NCBI RefSeq assembly: GCF_014199625.1
Contig: NZ_JACHNY010000003.1
Location: 62,001 to 126,000 of the forward strand
Direction: 5' to 3'
DNA from: Sphingomonas abaci
GTDB taxonomy: Bacteria > Pseudomonadota > Alphaproteobacteria > Sphingomonadales > Sphingomonadaceae
Length of the DNA: 64,000 nt
Under the pieces are notes generated by a model that was not told where the DNA came from, ran no database searches, and worked only from the letters and a program-made list of their open reading frames with translations. Below, in pieces: positions 9,512 to 23,034 of the stretch; positions within the stretch are counted from its first letter, which is position 1; every line of letters begins with the position of its first letter. A program made the position numbers and the translations under genes.

Positions 9512-10020
9512 CAAACGGTCTCCACGCGCGCGTCGGGCCGTGCCCTCGCGCGCGATGATAATGCACGCCCGGGCCGATGGCGGCGGGGGCGCGAAGGTGG
9601 CGATAAAGCGCGTCTGCTCGCTTGGCTTGCCGGGGCATCTGGCCCTGCGGCGGGCCCGCCACCGCGACGCCGCCGGCAAAAGCCGGGCGGATCAGCGGGA
9701 GCGGGAATTGCATCATGCGAGCGTCAACCTGGATTGGCCCGTCGGGATCGACGGGCGAGCACGCCGGCGGCGCTCAACGGGTTGCGAGACGACACACGGG
9801 TGCGGTAGAGACGCTAGCATCGCGCGCGGCGCTTCGCAACTGGTCGTATCCTGCGTTACTCCGGCGATGGCACGGACGGGACAGGGTCTGGTGGCCCGTC
9901 GACGAGGCGCAACGTTCGGAAATTATTAAGCATGTCCCGCGCAGGGATGGCATCGTGCGGCGCTGGCGGCCGCGCCCTTCATCAGGGGAAGGGCCCGTAA
10001 CGGAAAGGGGTTTGGTGACG
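9512..10020. other. Divergent gap between rne and the amidase gene
   Basis: 509 bases with no supported gene. It must hold the rne promoter and leader and the amidase promoter. The only base-composition landmark is an AT-rich box at about 9919-9930 (GGAAATTATTAAG) in otherwise GC-rich DNA. A ribosome site (AAGGGG, 10005-10010) precedes the amidase ATG. I could not identify a convincing -35/-10 pair. Confidence 0.5.
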
Positions 10021-10866
10021 ATGGCTTTTCGCTGGACCTCGGCAGGCGGGATGCTGGCGGCGATGCTGGTCGGCTGGTGCGGAACGGCGACCGCCGCCCC
10101 GCCGGGCGCGCGCGTCTCGGTGACGCTCCCCAGGGTCCAAGCCGCGCCGCTGCCCAAGGTGCGCGGCGAGGCGGGGCGGCCGCTGGTGGTCATCGACGCC
10201 GGCCATGGCGGCGTCGACCCGGGCGCGATCAACCGCGGCAACGGCCTGCGCGAGAAGGACGTGACGCTGAAGATCGCCAAGGCGATCCGCGACGAACTGC
10301 TCGACAGCGGCCGGGTGCGGGTCGCGCTGACCCGCGACGACGATCATTACCTGGTGCTGCGCGAACGCTATGGCATCGCGCGCCGACTGCACGCCGACCT
10401 GTTCATCTCGATCCATTGCGACAGCGTCGGCGTGGGCGACGCCACCGGCGCGTCGGTCTACACCCTGTCCGAGGTCGCGTCCGACAAGGAGGCCGCCCGG
10501 CTGGCGGCGCGCGAGAACAAGGCGGACGTGATCGCCGGCGTCAATCTGGGCGAGGCGGGCGAGGACGTATCCTCGATCCTGATTGACCTGACCCAGCGCG
10601 AGACCATGAACGCCTCCGCCAATTTCGCCCGGCTGCTGGGCCGCGAGGCCAAGCCGCTGGTGCCGATGAAGCCCAATTTCCACCGCATGGCCAGCCTGAT
10701 GGTGCTGAAGGCGCCGGACATGCCGTCGATCCTGTTCGAGACCGGGTATATCTCCAACCCCGTCGACGCCGCCTTCCTCGACAGCCGCGAGGGGCGCGAG
10801 CGGATCGCCGAGGGGGTGCGGCGCGCCGTGGAGGTGCATTTCGCGCGGCGGATGGTCACGCGCTGA
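10021..10866 (+). CDS. N-acetylmuramoyl-L-alanine amidase (Amidase_3, AmiC-like)
   Basis: 281 residues with a signal peptide (residues 1-26). The Amidase_3 zinc site is complete: His62 in DAGHGG, Glu78 in LREKD, His132 in SIHCD, and catalytic Glu240 in LFETGYISN. The enzyme cleaves the bond between MurNAc and the stem peptide in the periplasm, mainly at cell separation. An AMIN targeting domain is absent, so this is the short form. ATG 10021 has an AAGGGG site 10 bases upstream; a GTG at 10015 would be too close to it. Confidence 0.93.
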   Translation: MAFRWTSAGGMLAAMLVGWCGTATAAPPGARVSVTLPRVQAAPLPKVRGEAGRPLVVIDAGHGGVDPGAINRGNGLREKDVTLKIAKAIRDELLDSGRVRVALTRDDDHYLVLRERYGIARRLHADLFISIHCDSVGVGDATGASVYTLSEVASDKEAARLAARENKADVIAGVNLGEAGEDVSSILIDLTQRETMNASANFARLLGREAKPLVPMKPNFHRMASLMVLKAPDMPSILFETGYISNPVDAAFLDSREGRERIAEGVRRAVEVHFARRMVTR

Positions 10867-10949
10867 CCCACGCCCGCCGGCCGGACGGCTGGCGTTCAGG
10901 CAGCGTGCGCGACTATGCTGCCTGTTTCGAGGCGGATGGGGATCAGGAC

Positions 10950-12803
10950 ATGGACGGCAATCGGCGCGCGCTTCTGACGGGCGCGGGCGCGCTGGGGCTG
11001 ACGGCGGCCCTGCCGGGCGGTCTGGCGCGTGCGCAAGCGCCGGCCGCGGCGCCGGGCGATGCCGAGGCGGAGACGCTGCTCGCCAGCCTGGCGGAGGAGC
11101 TGCTGGCCGACTGGCCCGAGGCGGCGCTGTCGCTGGGCCTGGACCGCGACAAGCGCGCGCCGCTGCGCGCGCGGCTGGCGGACCGCAGCGCGGCGGCGGA
11201 TGCAGCGCGGCGCGACCGCTGCACCGCGCATCTGGCGCAGCTTCGCCGGATTGACCGCCGCCGCCTGTCGCCCGCGGTCGCGACCGACGTCGACACCACC
11301 GACACCGCCTATGCGCTGGCGCAGGAGGGCTGGCGGACCATGCCGGTCGGCGAGGTGGCGGTGCTGGACCCGTCCGCCAGCTTCCGCAGCACGCCCTATA
11401 TCGTCTCGCAGCTCGGCGGCGCCTATGCCGACGTGCCCGACCTGTTGGAAACCAAGCATGACGTGGCGAACGCCGCCGATGCCGAGGCCTATTGCGAGCG
11501 GCTGGCCGCCTATGCCCGTGCGGTCGATGGCGAGACCGGCCGCATCCGCGCCGATGCCGCGCGCGGCGCGATCCCGCCGGTGCTGGTCATCGACCTGACC
11601 GCCGGGCAGTTGCAGGGCATTCGCGCGACCCCGGCCGCCCAGTGGGGGATCGTGACCAGCTTCGCCGCCAAATGCGCGAAGGCCGGCCTGCCGCCCAGCC
11701 ATGCCGCGCGTGCCGCGCGACTCTGCGCCGAGGCCGTGGCGCCGGCGCTCGACCGGCAGATCGCCGCCTTCGCCGCGCTCCGCCCCCAGGCCAGCCCCGA
11801 GCCCGGGCTGTGGCAACGGCCGCATGGCGAGGACTATTATCGCTGGCTGGTCCGCGCCGGCACCACCACCGGCGAGACGCCCGAGGCGATCCACGCGCTG
11901 GGGCTGGAGCAGAACCGGGCGATTAACGCCGAAATCGATACGCTGCTGAAGGCGCAGGGGTTGACCCGGGGCAGTGTCGGCGAACGGCTGACCGCGCTCA
12001 GCCGCCGGCCCGATCTGGTGTTCAGCAACGACGATGCCGGCCGCGCCAAGCTGCTCGCCTATCTGAACGGCCGCATCGCCGATATCCGCACCCGCCTGCC
12101 CCGCGCGTTCGGCACGCTGGTGAAGGGCAATCTGGTGATCCGGCGCGTGCCGCCCGCGATCCAGGACGGCGCGCCCAACGGCTATGCGGGACCGGGGTCG
12201 ATGGACGGGTCGCAGCCGGGCATCTACTACATCAACCTGAAGTCGACCGCGACCTGGCCCCGCTATTCGCTGCCGACGCTCTGCTATCACGAGGGAATAC
12301 CGGGCCATGTCTGGCAGGGCGAATATAGCTTCCGACTGCCGCTGATCCGCTCGCTGCTCGCCTTCAACGCCTATTCCGAGGGTTGGGCGCTCTATGCCGA
12401 GCAACTCGCCAGCGAACTGGGCGTCTATGACGACGATCCGCTCGGCCGGATCGGCTATCTCCAGTCGATGAATTTTCGCGCCTGCCGGCTGGTGGTCGAC
12501 ACCGGCCTCCATGCCAAGCGCTGGGGCTTCGACCAGGCGGTGTCTTGGTTCCAGGGGGCAACGGGCATGCCGGTCGGTCAGCTCACCGCCGAGGTGCAGC
12601 GCTACTGCGCGATGCCGGGCCAGGCCTGCGGCTACAAGATGGGCCATAACGAGATCAACCGTTTGCGCCGCAAGGCGCAAGACGCGCTCGGTCCGCGCTA
12701 CGATCTCAAGGCGTTCGACGATGTCGTGGTCGGCACCGGCAACGTGCCGCTGACGCTGCTGGAGCGGGTGGTAGACCGCTACATCGCCTCGGCGCGCGGC
12801 TGA
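10950..12803 (+). CDS. DUF885 family protein, probable exported metallopeptidase
   Basis: 617 residues. The N-terminus (MDGNRRALLTGAGALGLTAALPGG) is a Tat-like signal. The DUF885 core carries CYHEGIPGH, the HExxPGH pattern expected for zinc binding, followed by a conserved AYSEGWALYAEQLASELG stretch. These proteins belong to the gluzincin-like peptidases; a few are carboxypeptidases or aminopeptidases, but most have no known substrate. A GTG at 10905 would extend it by 15 residues, but the Tat signal fits better with ATG 10950. It converges end to end with the protease at 12804 without any gap. Confidence 0.85.
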   Translation: MDGNRRALLTGAGALGLTAALPGGLARAQAPAAAPGDAEAETLLASLAEELLADWPEAALSLGLDRDKRAPLRARLADRSAAADAARRDRCTAHLAQLRRIDRRRLSPAVATDVDTTDTAYALAQEGWRTMPVGEVAVLDPSASFRSTPYIVSQLGGAYADVPDLLETKHDVANAADAEAYCERLAAYARAVDGETGRIRADAARGAIPPVLVIDLTAGQLQGIRATPAAQWGIVTSFAAKCAKAGLPPSHAARAARLCAEAVAPALDRQIAAFAALRPQASPEPGLWQRPHGEDYYRWLVRAGTTTGETPEAIHALGLEQNRAINAEIDTLLKAQGLTRGSVGERLTALSRRPDLVFSNDDAGRAKLLAYLNGRIADIRTRLPRAFGTLVKGNLVIRRVPPAIQDGAPNGYAGPGSMDGSQPGIYYINLKSTATWPRYSLPTLCYHEGIPGHVWQGEYSFRLPLIRSLLAFNAYSEGWALYAEQLASELGVYDDDPLGRIGYLQSMNFRACRLVVDTGLHAKRWGFDQAVSWFQGATGMPVGQLTAEVQRYCAMPGQACGYKMGHNEINRLRRKAQDALGPRYDLKAFDDVVVGTGNVPLTLLERVVDRYIASARG

Positions 12804-13988
12804 TCAGTAGAAGCGGCGGAGCACCAGCCGGCGCGGCTTGCCGCCGCAGGGCGTCAGCATCACCGTCGTGCCCGGCGTGCCGGCCGACCAGCGCGCCTGC
12901 GGGCTGCTGGTGTAGCCGGGGCCGATCGGCTGGCCGTCGACCGCGCAGATCGTGTCGCCGATCGCCCAGCCGGCCGCCGCCGCCGGGCCGCCGCGCATGA
13001 CGTGCAGCACTTTCAGCCGGTCGCGCTCCAGCCCGAGCAGCAGGCCGCTGGTCGAGCGCAGCACCGGCGGCAGGCCGGGGCGGGGGCTCAGCACCATGCG
13101 GCCGGCGCGCGGATCGAGCAGCACGCGGTAGCGCGACAGGAAGCCGGTGCCGATCCGCCCGGCGACGCCGATCGTCTCCGAGAAGCCGCCCGCCGGCTCG
13201 ATCCGCATCTCGACATCATGCGCCTCCAGTTCGCCCAGCCGGACCGAGGGGACGATGGCCAGGCCCGTCACCACCGGCCCCGCCAGGCCGAAGGCGATGG
13301 CGGTGGTGCGCGGCAGCCTGGCCAGCCCGGCGCTGCGCCATTCGGCTTCGGTGATGGTCATCGACGATCCGTCGCCGGTATCGACGATCATCGGCGAGAA
13401 GCGTTTCGTGCCCAGCGTGATCGCGCTTTGGTAGACCGCATGCGTAGGCGAGATCGACAGGGGGGCGATCCGGCCCGGAAACGGCATCCGTCCCGAACGG
13501 ATCAGGCGGAACCGGTGCGCGGCATAGTCGATGTCGAGCGCCTGGCCCGCCAGCAGGTCGCGCCCGACCAGCATGTCGACCGACTCTGCGCTGCCGGTGG
13601 CGAGCGCGGGCAGGGTGGCGACCGCCAGCCCGCCGCCGCGCCGGCTCAAGCCGCCCAGCGTCAGCGAGCGGGTCGGCATCCAGCCGATCGTCACCGCGCC
13701 GCCGATCGCGCTCGCCTGTCCGCCCGGTACGATCGCCGCGCCGCGCGTGACCGGCGAGGAACGCGACAGCAGCGAGAAGGACACGCCCGTATCGAGGATC
13801 GCGCTGACCGGCCGGCCGTTCACCGCCATGTCGAAGCGGATCTGGTTGCCGGGCGTCAGCGTGAAGTCGACCCAGCGGGCCTCTGCATCCGCCGCCAGCC
13901 GCACCACGCCGGGGTCGCGCGACGCGACGGGAACGGTGGGAGGGGCATCGGCGAGCAGCAGCAGCGCGGCAAGGGCTAGGATACGCAT
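12804..13988 (-). CDS. Retropepsin-like aspartyl protease with PDZ domain
   Basis: 394 residues with a cleavable signal peptide. Two aspartyl protease half-domains are visible, each with a DTG motif: ILDTGVSFSLL at residues 65-75 (DTG 66-68) and IVDTGDGSSM at 201-210 (DTG 203-205). The last 80 residues form a PDZ-like domain (VMRGGPAAAAGWAIGDTICAVDGQPI). Exported proteins of this layout are common in sphingomonads and caulobacters, and their substrates are unknown. The gene is transcribed against the DUF885 gene. Confidence 0.85.
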   Translation of the reverse strand: MRILALAALLLLADAPPTVPVASRDPGVVRLAADAEARWVDFTLTPGNQIRFDMAVNGRPVSAILDTGVSFSLLSRSSPVTRGAAIVPGGQASAIGGAVTIGWMPTRSLTLGGLSRRGGGLAVATLPALATGSAESVDMLVGRDLLAGQALDIDYAAHRFRLIRSGRMPFPGRIAPLSISPTHAVYQSAITLGTKRFSPMIVDTGDGSSMTITEAEWRSAGLARLPRTTAIAFGLAGPVVTGLAIVPSVRLGELEAHDVEMRIEPAGGFSETIGVAGRIGTGFLSRYRVLLDPRAGRMVLSPRPGLPPVLRSTSGLLLGLERDRLKVLHVMRGGPAAAAGWAIGDTICAVDGQPIGPGYTSSPQARWSAGTPGTTVMLTPCGGKPRRLVLRRFY

Positions 13989-14061
13989 CGACGCCCGCTC
14001 CTATCGCAGCACTCGGGCGGCGTCGTGGCGAAAATCGCGGGGGGCTGTTTCCCTGCCCTTG

Positions 14062-14164
14062 TTCCCCGGCGAAGGCCGGAGCCCAGTTGGGAGACGATCA
14101 TGACGCCGCGCAGCGCTCCGTTACCACAGCCTTCCCAGACGGGCCCTGGCCTTCGCCGGGGTCA
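14062..14164. repeat. Paired inverted palindromic repeat
   Basis: The left copy TTCCCCGGCGAAGGCCGGAG (from 14062) and right copy CTGGCCTTCGCCGGGGTCA (to about 14164) are inverted relative to each other, with TTGGGA and TCCCAGA next to them. It belongs to the same family as the copies at 3831, 46214 and 62528. It lies between the aspartyl protease and cpaF genes. Confidence 0.8.
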
Positions 14165-14184
14165 GGCAGGAGGAAACGCCGCCC

Positions 14185-15735
14185 CTACAGGCACGCCTCC
14201 AGGAACGCCTGGTCGAACCCGAACTGCCGCGCCTTGTCGAGCGTATAGGGACGCAGGCCCATCGAGCGGTATTCGCCGATGATCTTGCCCTCGGCCGATT
14301 CGTCCAGATACTCGAACTTGAACAGTTCCTGCGTCACGATCACCGGCCCTTCCATGCCGATCACCTCGGTGACGTTGGTGACGCGGCGCGAACCGTCGCG
14401 CAGGCGCTTCACCTGGATGATCAGGTCGACCGAATCGGCGATCTGGCGGCTGATCGCCTCCTTGGGCACCTTGATGTCGGACATCATCACCATGTTCTCC
14501 ATGCGCGCCAGCGCCTCGCGCGGGGAGTTGGAGTGGAGCGTGCACATCGAGCCGTCATGGCCGGTGTTCATCGCCGCCAGCATGTCGAAACATTCCGAGC
14601 CGCGGATTTCGCCCAGGATGATCCGGTCGGGCCGCATGCGCAGCGCGTTCTTCACCAGGTCGCGAATCGATATTTCGCCCTGGCCTTCGAGATTGGCGGG
14701 GCGCGTTTCCAGCGGCAGCCAGTGCGGCTGTTGCAGGCGAAGCTCGGCGGCGTCCTCGATCGTCAGCACGCGCTCGCCCGGGTCGATCATCTTGGAAAGG
14801 GCGTTGAGCATCGTCGTCTTGCCCGAACCGGTACCGCCCGAGATGACGATGTTGAACCGGCTGGCGCCCGCGATCTTGAGCGCGGTCGCCATCTTGGGAC
14901 TCATGCTGCCGAAGCCGGCCATCATGTCGAGCGTGATCGGCTTGGCGGAGAATTTGCGGATCGAGATGGCGGTGCCGCGCAGCGACAGCGGCGGCACGAT
15001 GACGTTGACGCGGCTGCCGTCCTTCAGCCGCGCGTCGGCGAGCGGCGTGGTCTGGTCGACCCGGCGGCCGACCGAATTGACGATGCGCTGCGCAATCTGG
15101 AACAGATGCTCCTCGTCGCGGAACTGGATCGGCGCGATCTCCAGCCGGCCCTTGCGCTCGACATAGGTCTGTTCCGGACCGTTGACCATGATGTCGGAGA
15201 TGTTGGGATCGGCGAGCAGCTCCTCCAGCGGCCCCAGGCCCAGCAGTTCGTCGACCAGCACCTTCTCCAGCGCGAACTGCTCGCGCCGATTGAGCGTCAG
15301 CTTCAGTTCGGCCAGCACCTCGCCGATGATCGGGCGGAACTCCTCCGCCAGCTCGTCCTTGCCCAAAGTCGCGGCGGCCTCGGGATCGACTCGCTCCAGC
15401 AGGCGCGGCAGCACCTGCTCCTTGATCTTATGGACCGAGGCCTCGAATCCCTCGACCCGGCTGGAGCCGGCGTCGCCCGACGCGGCCTGACGATCGGCGA
15501 GTCGCTGCAGCGCATCCATCTGCGCGCCGGGCACGCTGCCGGGGCTCGGCGCCTCGGCTCCGCCGCCCGCCTCGCCGGAGGGCAGCGGTAGTGCATCGAG
15601 CGGCGGGAATTGCGCGCCGCCCTCGCCCGCGCCGCCCGACTCGCGGACGGGCGCGCCGCCCTGCATCGGCCGTGCCACGCCAAAGGCGGGCCGCGCCGAC
15701 TGGCCGATCCCGTTACGACGCCCGAACGCGCTCAT
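14185..15735 (-). CDS. cpaF: CpaF/TadA-type secretion ATPase
   Basis: 516 residues. A variable Gly/Pro/Ala-rich N-terminus (1-95) precedes the CpaF N-terminal domain and the type II/IV secretion ATPase domain. Walker A is GGTGSGKT at 300-307; the Asp box and Walker B lie in RIILGEIRGSECFDML, and the His box in MCTLHSNSP. CpaF hydrolyses ATP in the cytoplasm to drive Flp/Tad pilus assembly and retraction. No other tad/cpa gene is present in the window, and the flanking genes (aspartyl protease, ada) are unrelated, so this is an isolated copy or one split from the main locus. Confidence 0.92.
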   Translation of the reverse strand: MSAFGRRNGIGQSARPAFGVARPMQGGAPVRESGGAGEGGAQFPPLDALPLPSGEAGGGAEAPSPGSVPGAQMDALQRLADRQAASGDAGSSRVEGFEASVHKIKEQVLPRLLERVDPEAAATLGKDELAEEFRPIIGEVLAELKLTLNRREQFALEKVLVDELLGLGPLEELLADPNISDIMVNGPEQTYVERKGRLEIAPIQFRDEEHLFQIAQRIVNSVGRRVDQTTPLADARLKDGSRVNVIVPPLSLRGTAISIRKFSAKPITLDMMAGFGSMSPKMATALKIAGASRFNIVISGGTGSGKTTMLNALSKMIDPGERVLTIEDAAELRLQQPHWLPLETRPANLEGQGEISIRDLVKNALRMRPDRIILGEIRGSECFDMLAAMNTGHDGSMCTLHSNSPREALARMENMVMMSDIKVPKEAISRQIADSVDLIIQVKRLRDGSRRVTNVTEVIGMEGPVIVTQELFKFEYLDESAEGKIIGEYRSMGLRPYTLDKARQFGFDQAFLEACL

Positions 15736-15817
15736 GCAGCCTGGTCCTTCATGCTTCCGAATGACTTAGCCGCGAAGGATTTACCATTCTCCTAACCACG
15801 TCGCGGGCCGACGCCGA

Positions 15818-16846
15818 TCATCGCCGGTTTCGTTCACGTGCGAGCAGCGCCGCTTTCCGGGCCGGACCATAGGCATAGCCGCCCAGACCGCCATCGCCGC
15901 GCACGACGCGGTGGCAGGGGATGGCGACGGCGATGGCGTTGGCGCCGCAGGCCGACCCCGCCGCCCGCGTCGCGCCGGGCGCGCCGGCCAGAGCGGCCAG
16001 CTCGGCATAGCTGCGCGTCTCGCCTGGCGGGATGGTGCGAAGCGCCTGCCACACCGCCTCCTGGAAGGCGGTGCCGCGCAGGTCGAGCGGCAGGTCCGGG
16101 TCGCAGCCCGGCGTCTCCACCAGCGCGACGATCCGCGCGGCCAGATCGGCGAGCGAGGCGTCGCCGGGGTGCAGCTCGGCATGGGGGAAGCGGGCGCGCA
16201 GGGCGGCGTCATCCTCGTCGAAGGCGACGCGGCACAGCCCGCGCGCCGTCGCTGCGATCAGCAGCGGCCCCAGGCTGGTCACCGCCAGCGTCCAGCGGAT
16301 GGCGAGGCCGCGTCCGCCCCGGGCCCAGGTGCCGGGGGTCATGCCGAGCCGCCCGGCGGCCTCGTAGAAACGGCTGGGCGCAGCATAGCCGGCGGCATAG
16401 AGCGCGTCCGTCACCGTCGCGCCATCGGTCAGCGCCACGCCGGCGCGCTCCAGTCGCCGGGCGCGGGCATAGGCGGCGGGTGTCACCCCGGTAGCGCGCT
16501 TGAACAGCCGGTGGAAATGATGCGGCGCATAGCCCACCTCCTTCGCCAGCGCCGCCAGCCGGGGCGGGGCCTCGGCCGCGTCGATCAGCGCCATCGCCGC
16601 CGCCACCGCCGCCCGGTCGCGCGCCACGGCGTCCGGGCGGCAGCGCAGGCAGGCGCGAAAGCCGGCGGCGCGCGCCGCCGCGCCGTCGGCGTGGAAGCTG
16701 ACCTGGTCGCGCCGGGGATGACGCGCCGGGCAGCTCGGCTTGCAATAGATGCCGGTCGAACGCACCCCCACCACGAAGCGGCCATCGGCGGAACGGTCGC
16801 GCGCCTCAAAGGCGGCCCAGGCGGCGTCGGGATCGATCAGGGTCAT
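15818..16846 (-). CDS. ada: Bifunctional Ada: methylphosphotriester sensor and O6-alkylguanine methyltransferase
   Basis: 342 residues (E. coli Ada has 354). The N-terminal zinc domain has Cys35, Cys39, Cys66 and Cys69 (YCKPSCP and CLRC), matching Cys38/42/69/72 of E. coli. An AraC-type helix-turn-helix follows (VGYAPHHFHRLFKRATGVTP). The C-terminal methyltransferase carries IPCHRVV with the acceptor Cys at about 311. The protein repairs alkylated DNA and, once methylated at Cys35, would activate its own gene and other repair genes. No alkA or alkB neighbour is present. Confidence 0.95.
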   Translation of the reverse strand: MTLIDPDAAWAAFEARDRSADGRFVVGVRSTGIYCKPSCPARHPRRDQVSFHADGAAARAAGFRACLRCRPDAVARDRAAVAAAMALIDAAEAPPRLAALAKEVGYAPHHFHRLFKRATGVTPAAYARARRLERAGVALTDGATVTDALYAAGYAAPSRFYEAAGRLGMTPGTWARGGRGLAIRWTLAVTSLGPLLIAATARGLCRVAFDEDDAALRARFPHAELHPGDASLADLAARIVALVETPGCDPDLPLDLRGTAFQEAVWQALRTIPPGETRSYAELAALAGAPGATRAAGSACGANAIAVAIPCHRVVRGDGGLGGYAYGPARKAALLARERNRR

Positions 16847-16895
16847 GCCGCCACCCTGCCGCGGGTCGGGACGCCGCGCATCCCAAAGCTTGCGG

Positions 16896-17810
16896 TCAAA
16901 GCGCCGCCATGTGCTTCACATCTTCCGCGCCCGCCGCCAGCGATGCGGTCCGCTCCAGGCCCCGGCTGATCTCGCCGCCCGCGCGCGGTGCGAACACGCG
17001 GGCGCGGGTGTAGAGCGCGGCGGCTTCGGCGTAGCGACCGGCCGATTCCGCGCAGAGTGCCTGGTTGAACAGCGTGGGGCCATGATCCGGCGCCGCCGCG
17101 CCGATGCTGGCGAAGGCCGCACAGGCGGCCGGTTCGTCCTGCTTGGTCTGGTGGACGGCTGCGCGGAACCGATCGGCCAGCGCGGGCGGCAGGCCGTCGC
17201 GTTCCTCGCGGATGCGGATCTTGTACTGTTCCCGGTGCGGCGCGAGGTCGAGCCGCACCTGGTCCGCGATCGATTCGACCATCGACTGGACCGCGACGTC
17301 GGCGCCCAGGCCGCCGGCCTCGTCCTCGCACCATTGGCTCGAATCGCTGCGCGTGGGCGCGAACGCATAGAGGATGCGATCGTCGCGCTGCCGGGTCAGG
17401 CGCAGGTCCGCGCGCAGCGTCACCGTCCGCTGGAGGCAGGCGACCTTGTAGCGTACGCGGCGGACGCATTTGTCGTCCTTCTTCTCGGCGCAGCGCTCGC
17501 GGCTCTCGGTATAGCCCGACTGATCGACCGATGAGGACGCGCGCCCCGAGAGCAGCCCGTCGGGGCGCAGGGAAGGGGCGATGATCTGTGCATGCGGCAC
17601 GCCGTCCCGGCCCAACGCCGCCAGCCGCCGCTCGATCGCCACGCCCAGCGCATCGCCGGCCGGCCCGCCGAACAGGTCGACGCCGATCGTCGGCAGCCGG
17701 CTCGCCTCGCGCGATCCGGCCGCGAAGATGCCCTCGACATGGATCACCTCGGCCACGGCCGGGCCCGCGACGATCATCGCGCCTGCCGCCACCAGCACCG
17801 ATCCGCGCAT
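16896..17810 (-). CDS. Exported protein of unknown function, TPR-like C-terminus
   Basis: 304 residues starting MRGSVLVAAGAMIVAGPAVAE, a signal peptide. The middle part has five or six Cys residues (SRERCAEKKDDKCVRR, VACLQRT, QWCEDEAGG) that could form disulfides in the periplasm. The last 90 residues (ACAAFASIGAAAPDHGPTLF, then LCAESAGRYAEAAALYTRAR) look like one or two TPR units. It resembles exported proteins annotated only by TPR. The frame is open up to 17879, but the signal peptide sets the start at 17810. No operon partner is evident. Confidence 0.7.
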   Translation of the reverse strand: MRGSVLVAAGAMIVAGPAVAEVIHVEGIFAAGSREASRLPTIGVDLFGGPAGDALGVAIERRLAALGRDGVPHAQIIAPSLRPDGLLSGRASSSVDQSGYTESRERCAEKKDDKCVRRVRYKVACLQRTVTLRADLRLTRQRDDRILYAFAPTRSDSSQWCEDEAGGLGADVAVQSMVESIADQVRLDLAPHREQYKIRIREERDGLPPALADRFRAAVHQTKQDEPAACAAFASIGAAAPDHGPTLFNQALCAESAGRYAEAAALYTRARVFAPRAGGEISRGLERTASLAAGAEDVKHMAAL

Positions 17811-17909
17811 CGCGACGTTCCTCCTGCCCGAACGTTTCCGCGCTACGCTCCCGATCCTGAACCGGACATGCCTGAACATCCGGTAAAGGAATGTGACAGG
17901 ATGGTCAGG

Positions 17910-17939
17910 TTGGCTTGCATCCCGGGCACCCCCATGCTA
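17910..17939 (+). promoter_or_regulatory. Possible promoter of the atp operon
   Basis: TTGGCT (17910-17915) and ATGCTA (17934-17939) are separated by 18 bases and lie about 90 bases before atpH. This is a weak match to a housekeeping promoter and was chosen for position; other positions in this gap are possible. Confidence 0.25.
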
Positions 17940-18027
17940 GCCGCCCGAAAGCCCAGCGACAGGCGCGGTTTCGCGCCCCGTTTCCTATGGGCTACCCGTT
18001 TTGAAATGCTGAGGGACATAACGCTCC

Positions 18028-20143
<2,116 letters not shown>

Positions 20144-20153
20144 GGGCGGGCCT

Positions 20154-20213
20154 TGCCCCGGCCATGGCCGGGGCGGGGCGATAACGGGGAGACCCCGGTT
20201 CCGGCCGGGGTGA
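20154..20213. repeat. Palindromic repeat within the atp operon
   Basis: Two GC-rich palindromes lie between atpA and atpG: CCCCGGCCATGGCCGGGG (20156-20173) and ACCCCGGTTCCGGCCGGGGT (20192-20211). Both share the CCCCGG-CCGGGG core of the other intergenic repeats. In the atp transcript they would form two strong hairpins. Confidence 0.7.
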
Positions 20214-20226
20214 CGATAGGAAGAAG

Positions 20227-22617
<2,391 letters not shown>

Positions 22618-22618
<1 letters not shown>

Positions 22619-22872
22619 TGGCGCTGCACTTCGAGCTGGTCACTCCCGAGCGGCTGGTCCGCTCGGAGTCGGTCCATATGGTCACGGTCCCCGGCACCGA
22701 GGGCGATTTCGCGGTGCTGGAAGGCCACGCCCCCTTCATGTCGACGATCCGCGACGGCATCCTCTCGGTTTATACCAACGCCAGTGGCCAGCCCGAGACG
22801 ATCGCGATCCGCGGCGGATTCGCCGAGGTCAATGCGCAAGGCCTGACCGTCCTCGCCGAGCATATCGGCTAA
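22618..22872 (+). CDS. atpC: ATP synthase F1 subunit epsilon, short form
   Basis: 84 residues. It contains the beta-sandwich domain ([37 protein letters not shown]) but stops after [11 protein letters not shown]. coli epsilon has about 138 residues, so the C-terminal helical hairpin that can inhibit the enzyme is missing. The stop is clean and no continuation appears in another frame, so this looks like a natural short form rather than a frameshift. It is the last gene of the atp operon. Confidence 0.92.
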
Positions 22873-23034
22873 TCCTTCCAGTCGAGCGTATCGGCTGATC
22901 TTCCCGGCGGCGGCGGGGCGGTGATCCGCCTCGCCGCCGTTTCGCTTTTGCTGGACCGATGCGCCGCCACCGGGCAAGGAGGCGGCGGAAATCGGCCCTT
23001 ATCAGCCGATTGCGTTCGACGAACGGAGATCGGC

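Noticed and set aside
6434..9808. A very long open frame (over 1,100 codons) on the plus strand opposite rne
   Set aside because: It is the antisense of rne in GC-rich DNA; its composition (Arg, Gly, His, Leu-rich) mirrors the codons of the real gene, and no domain is visible.
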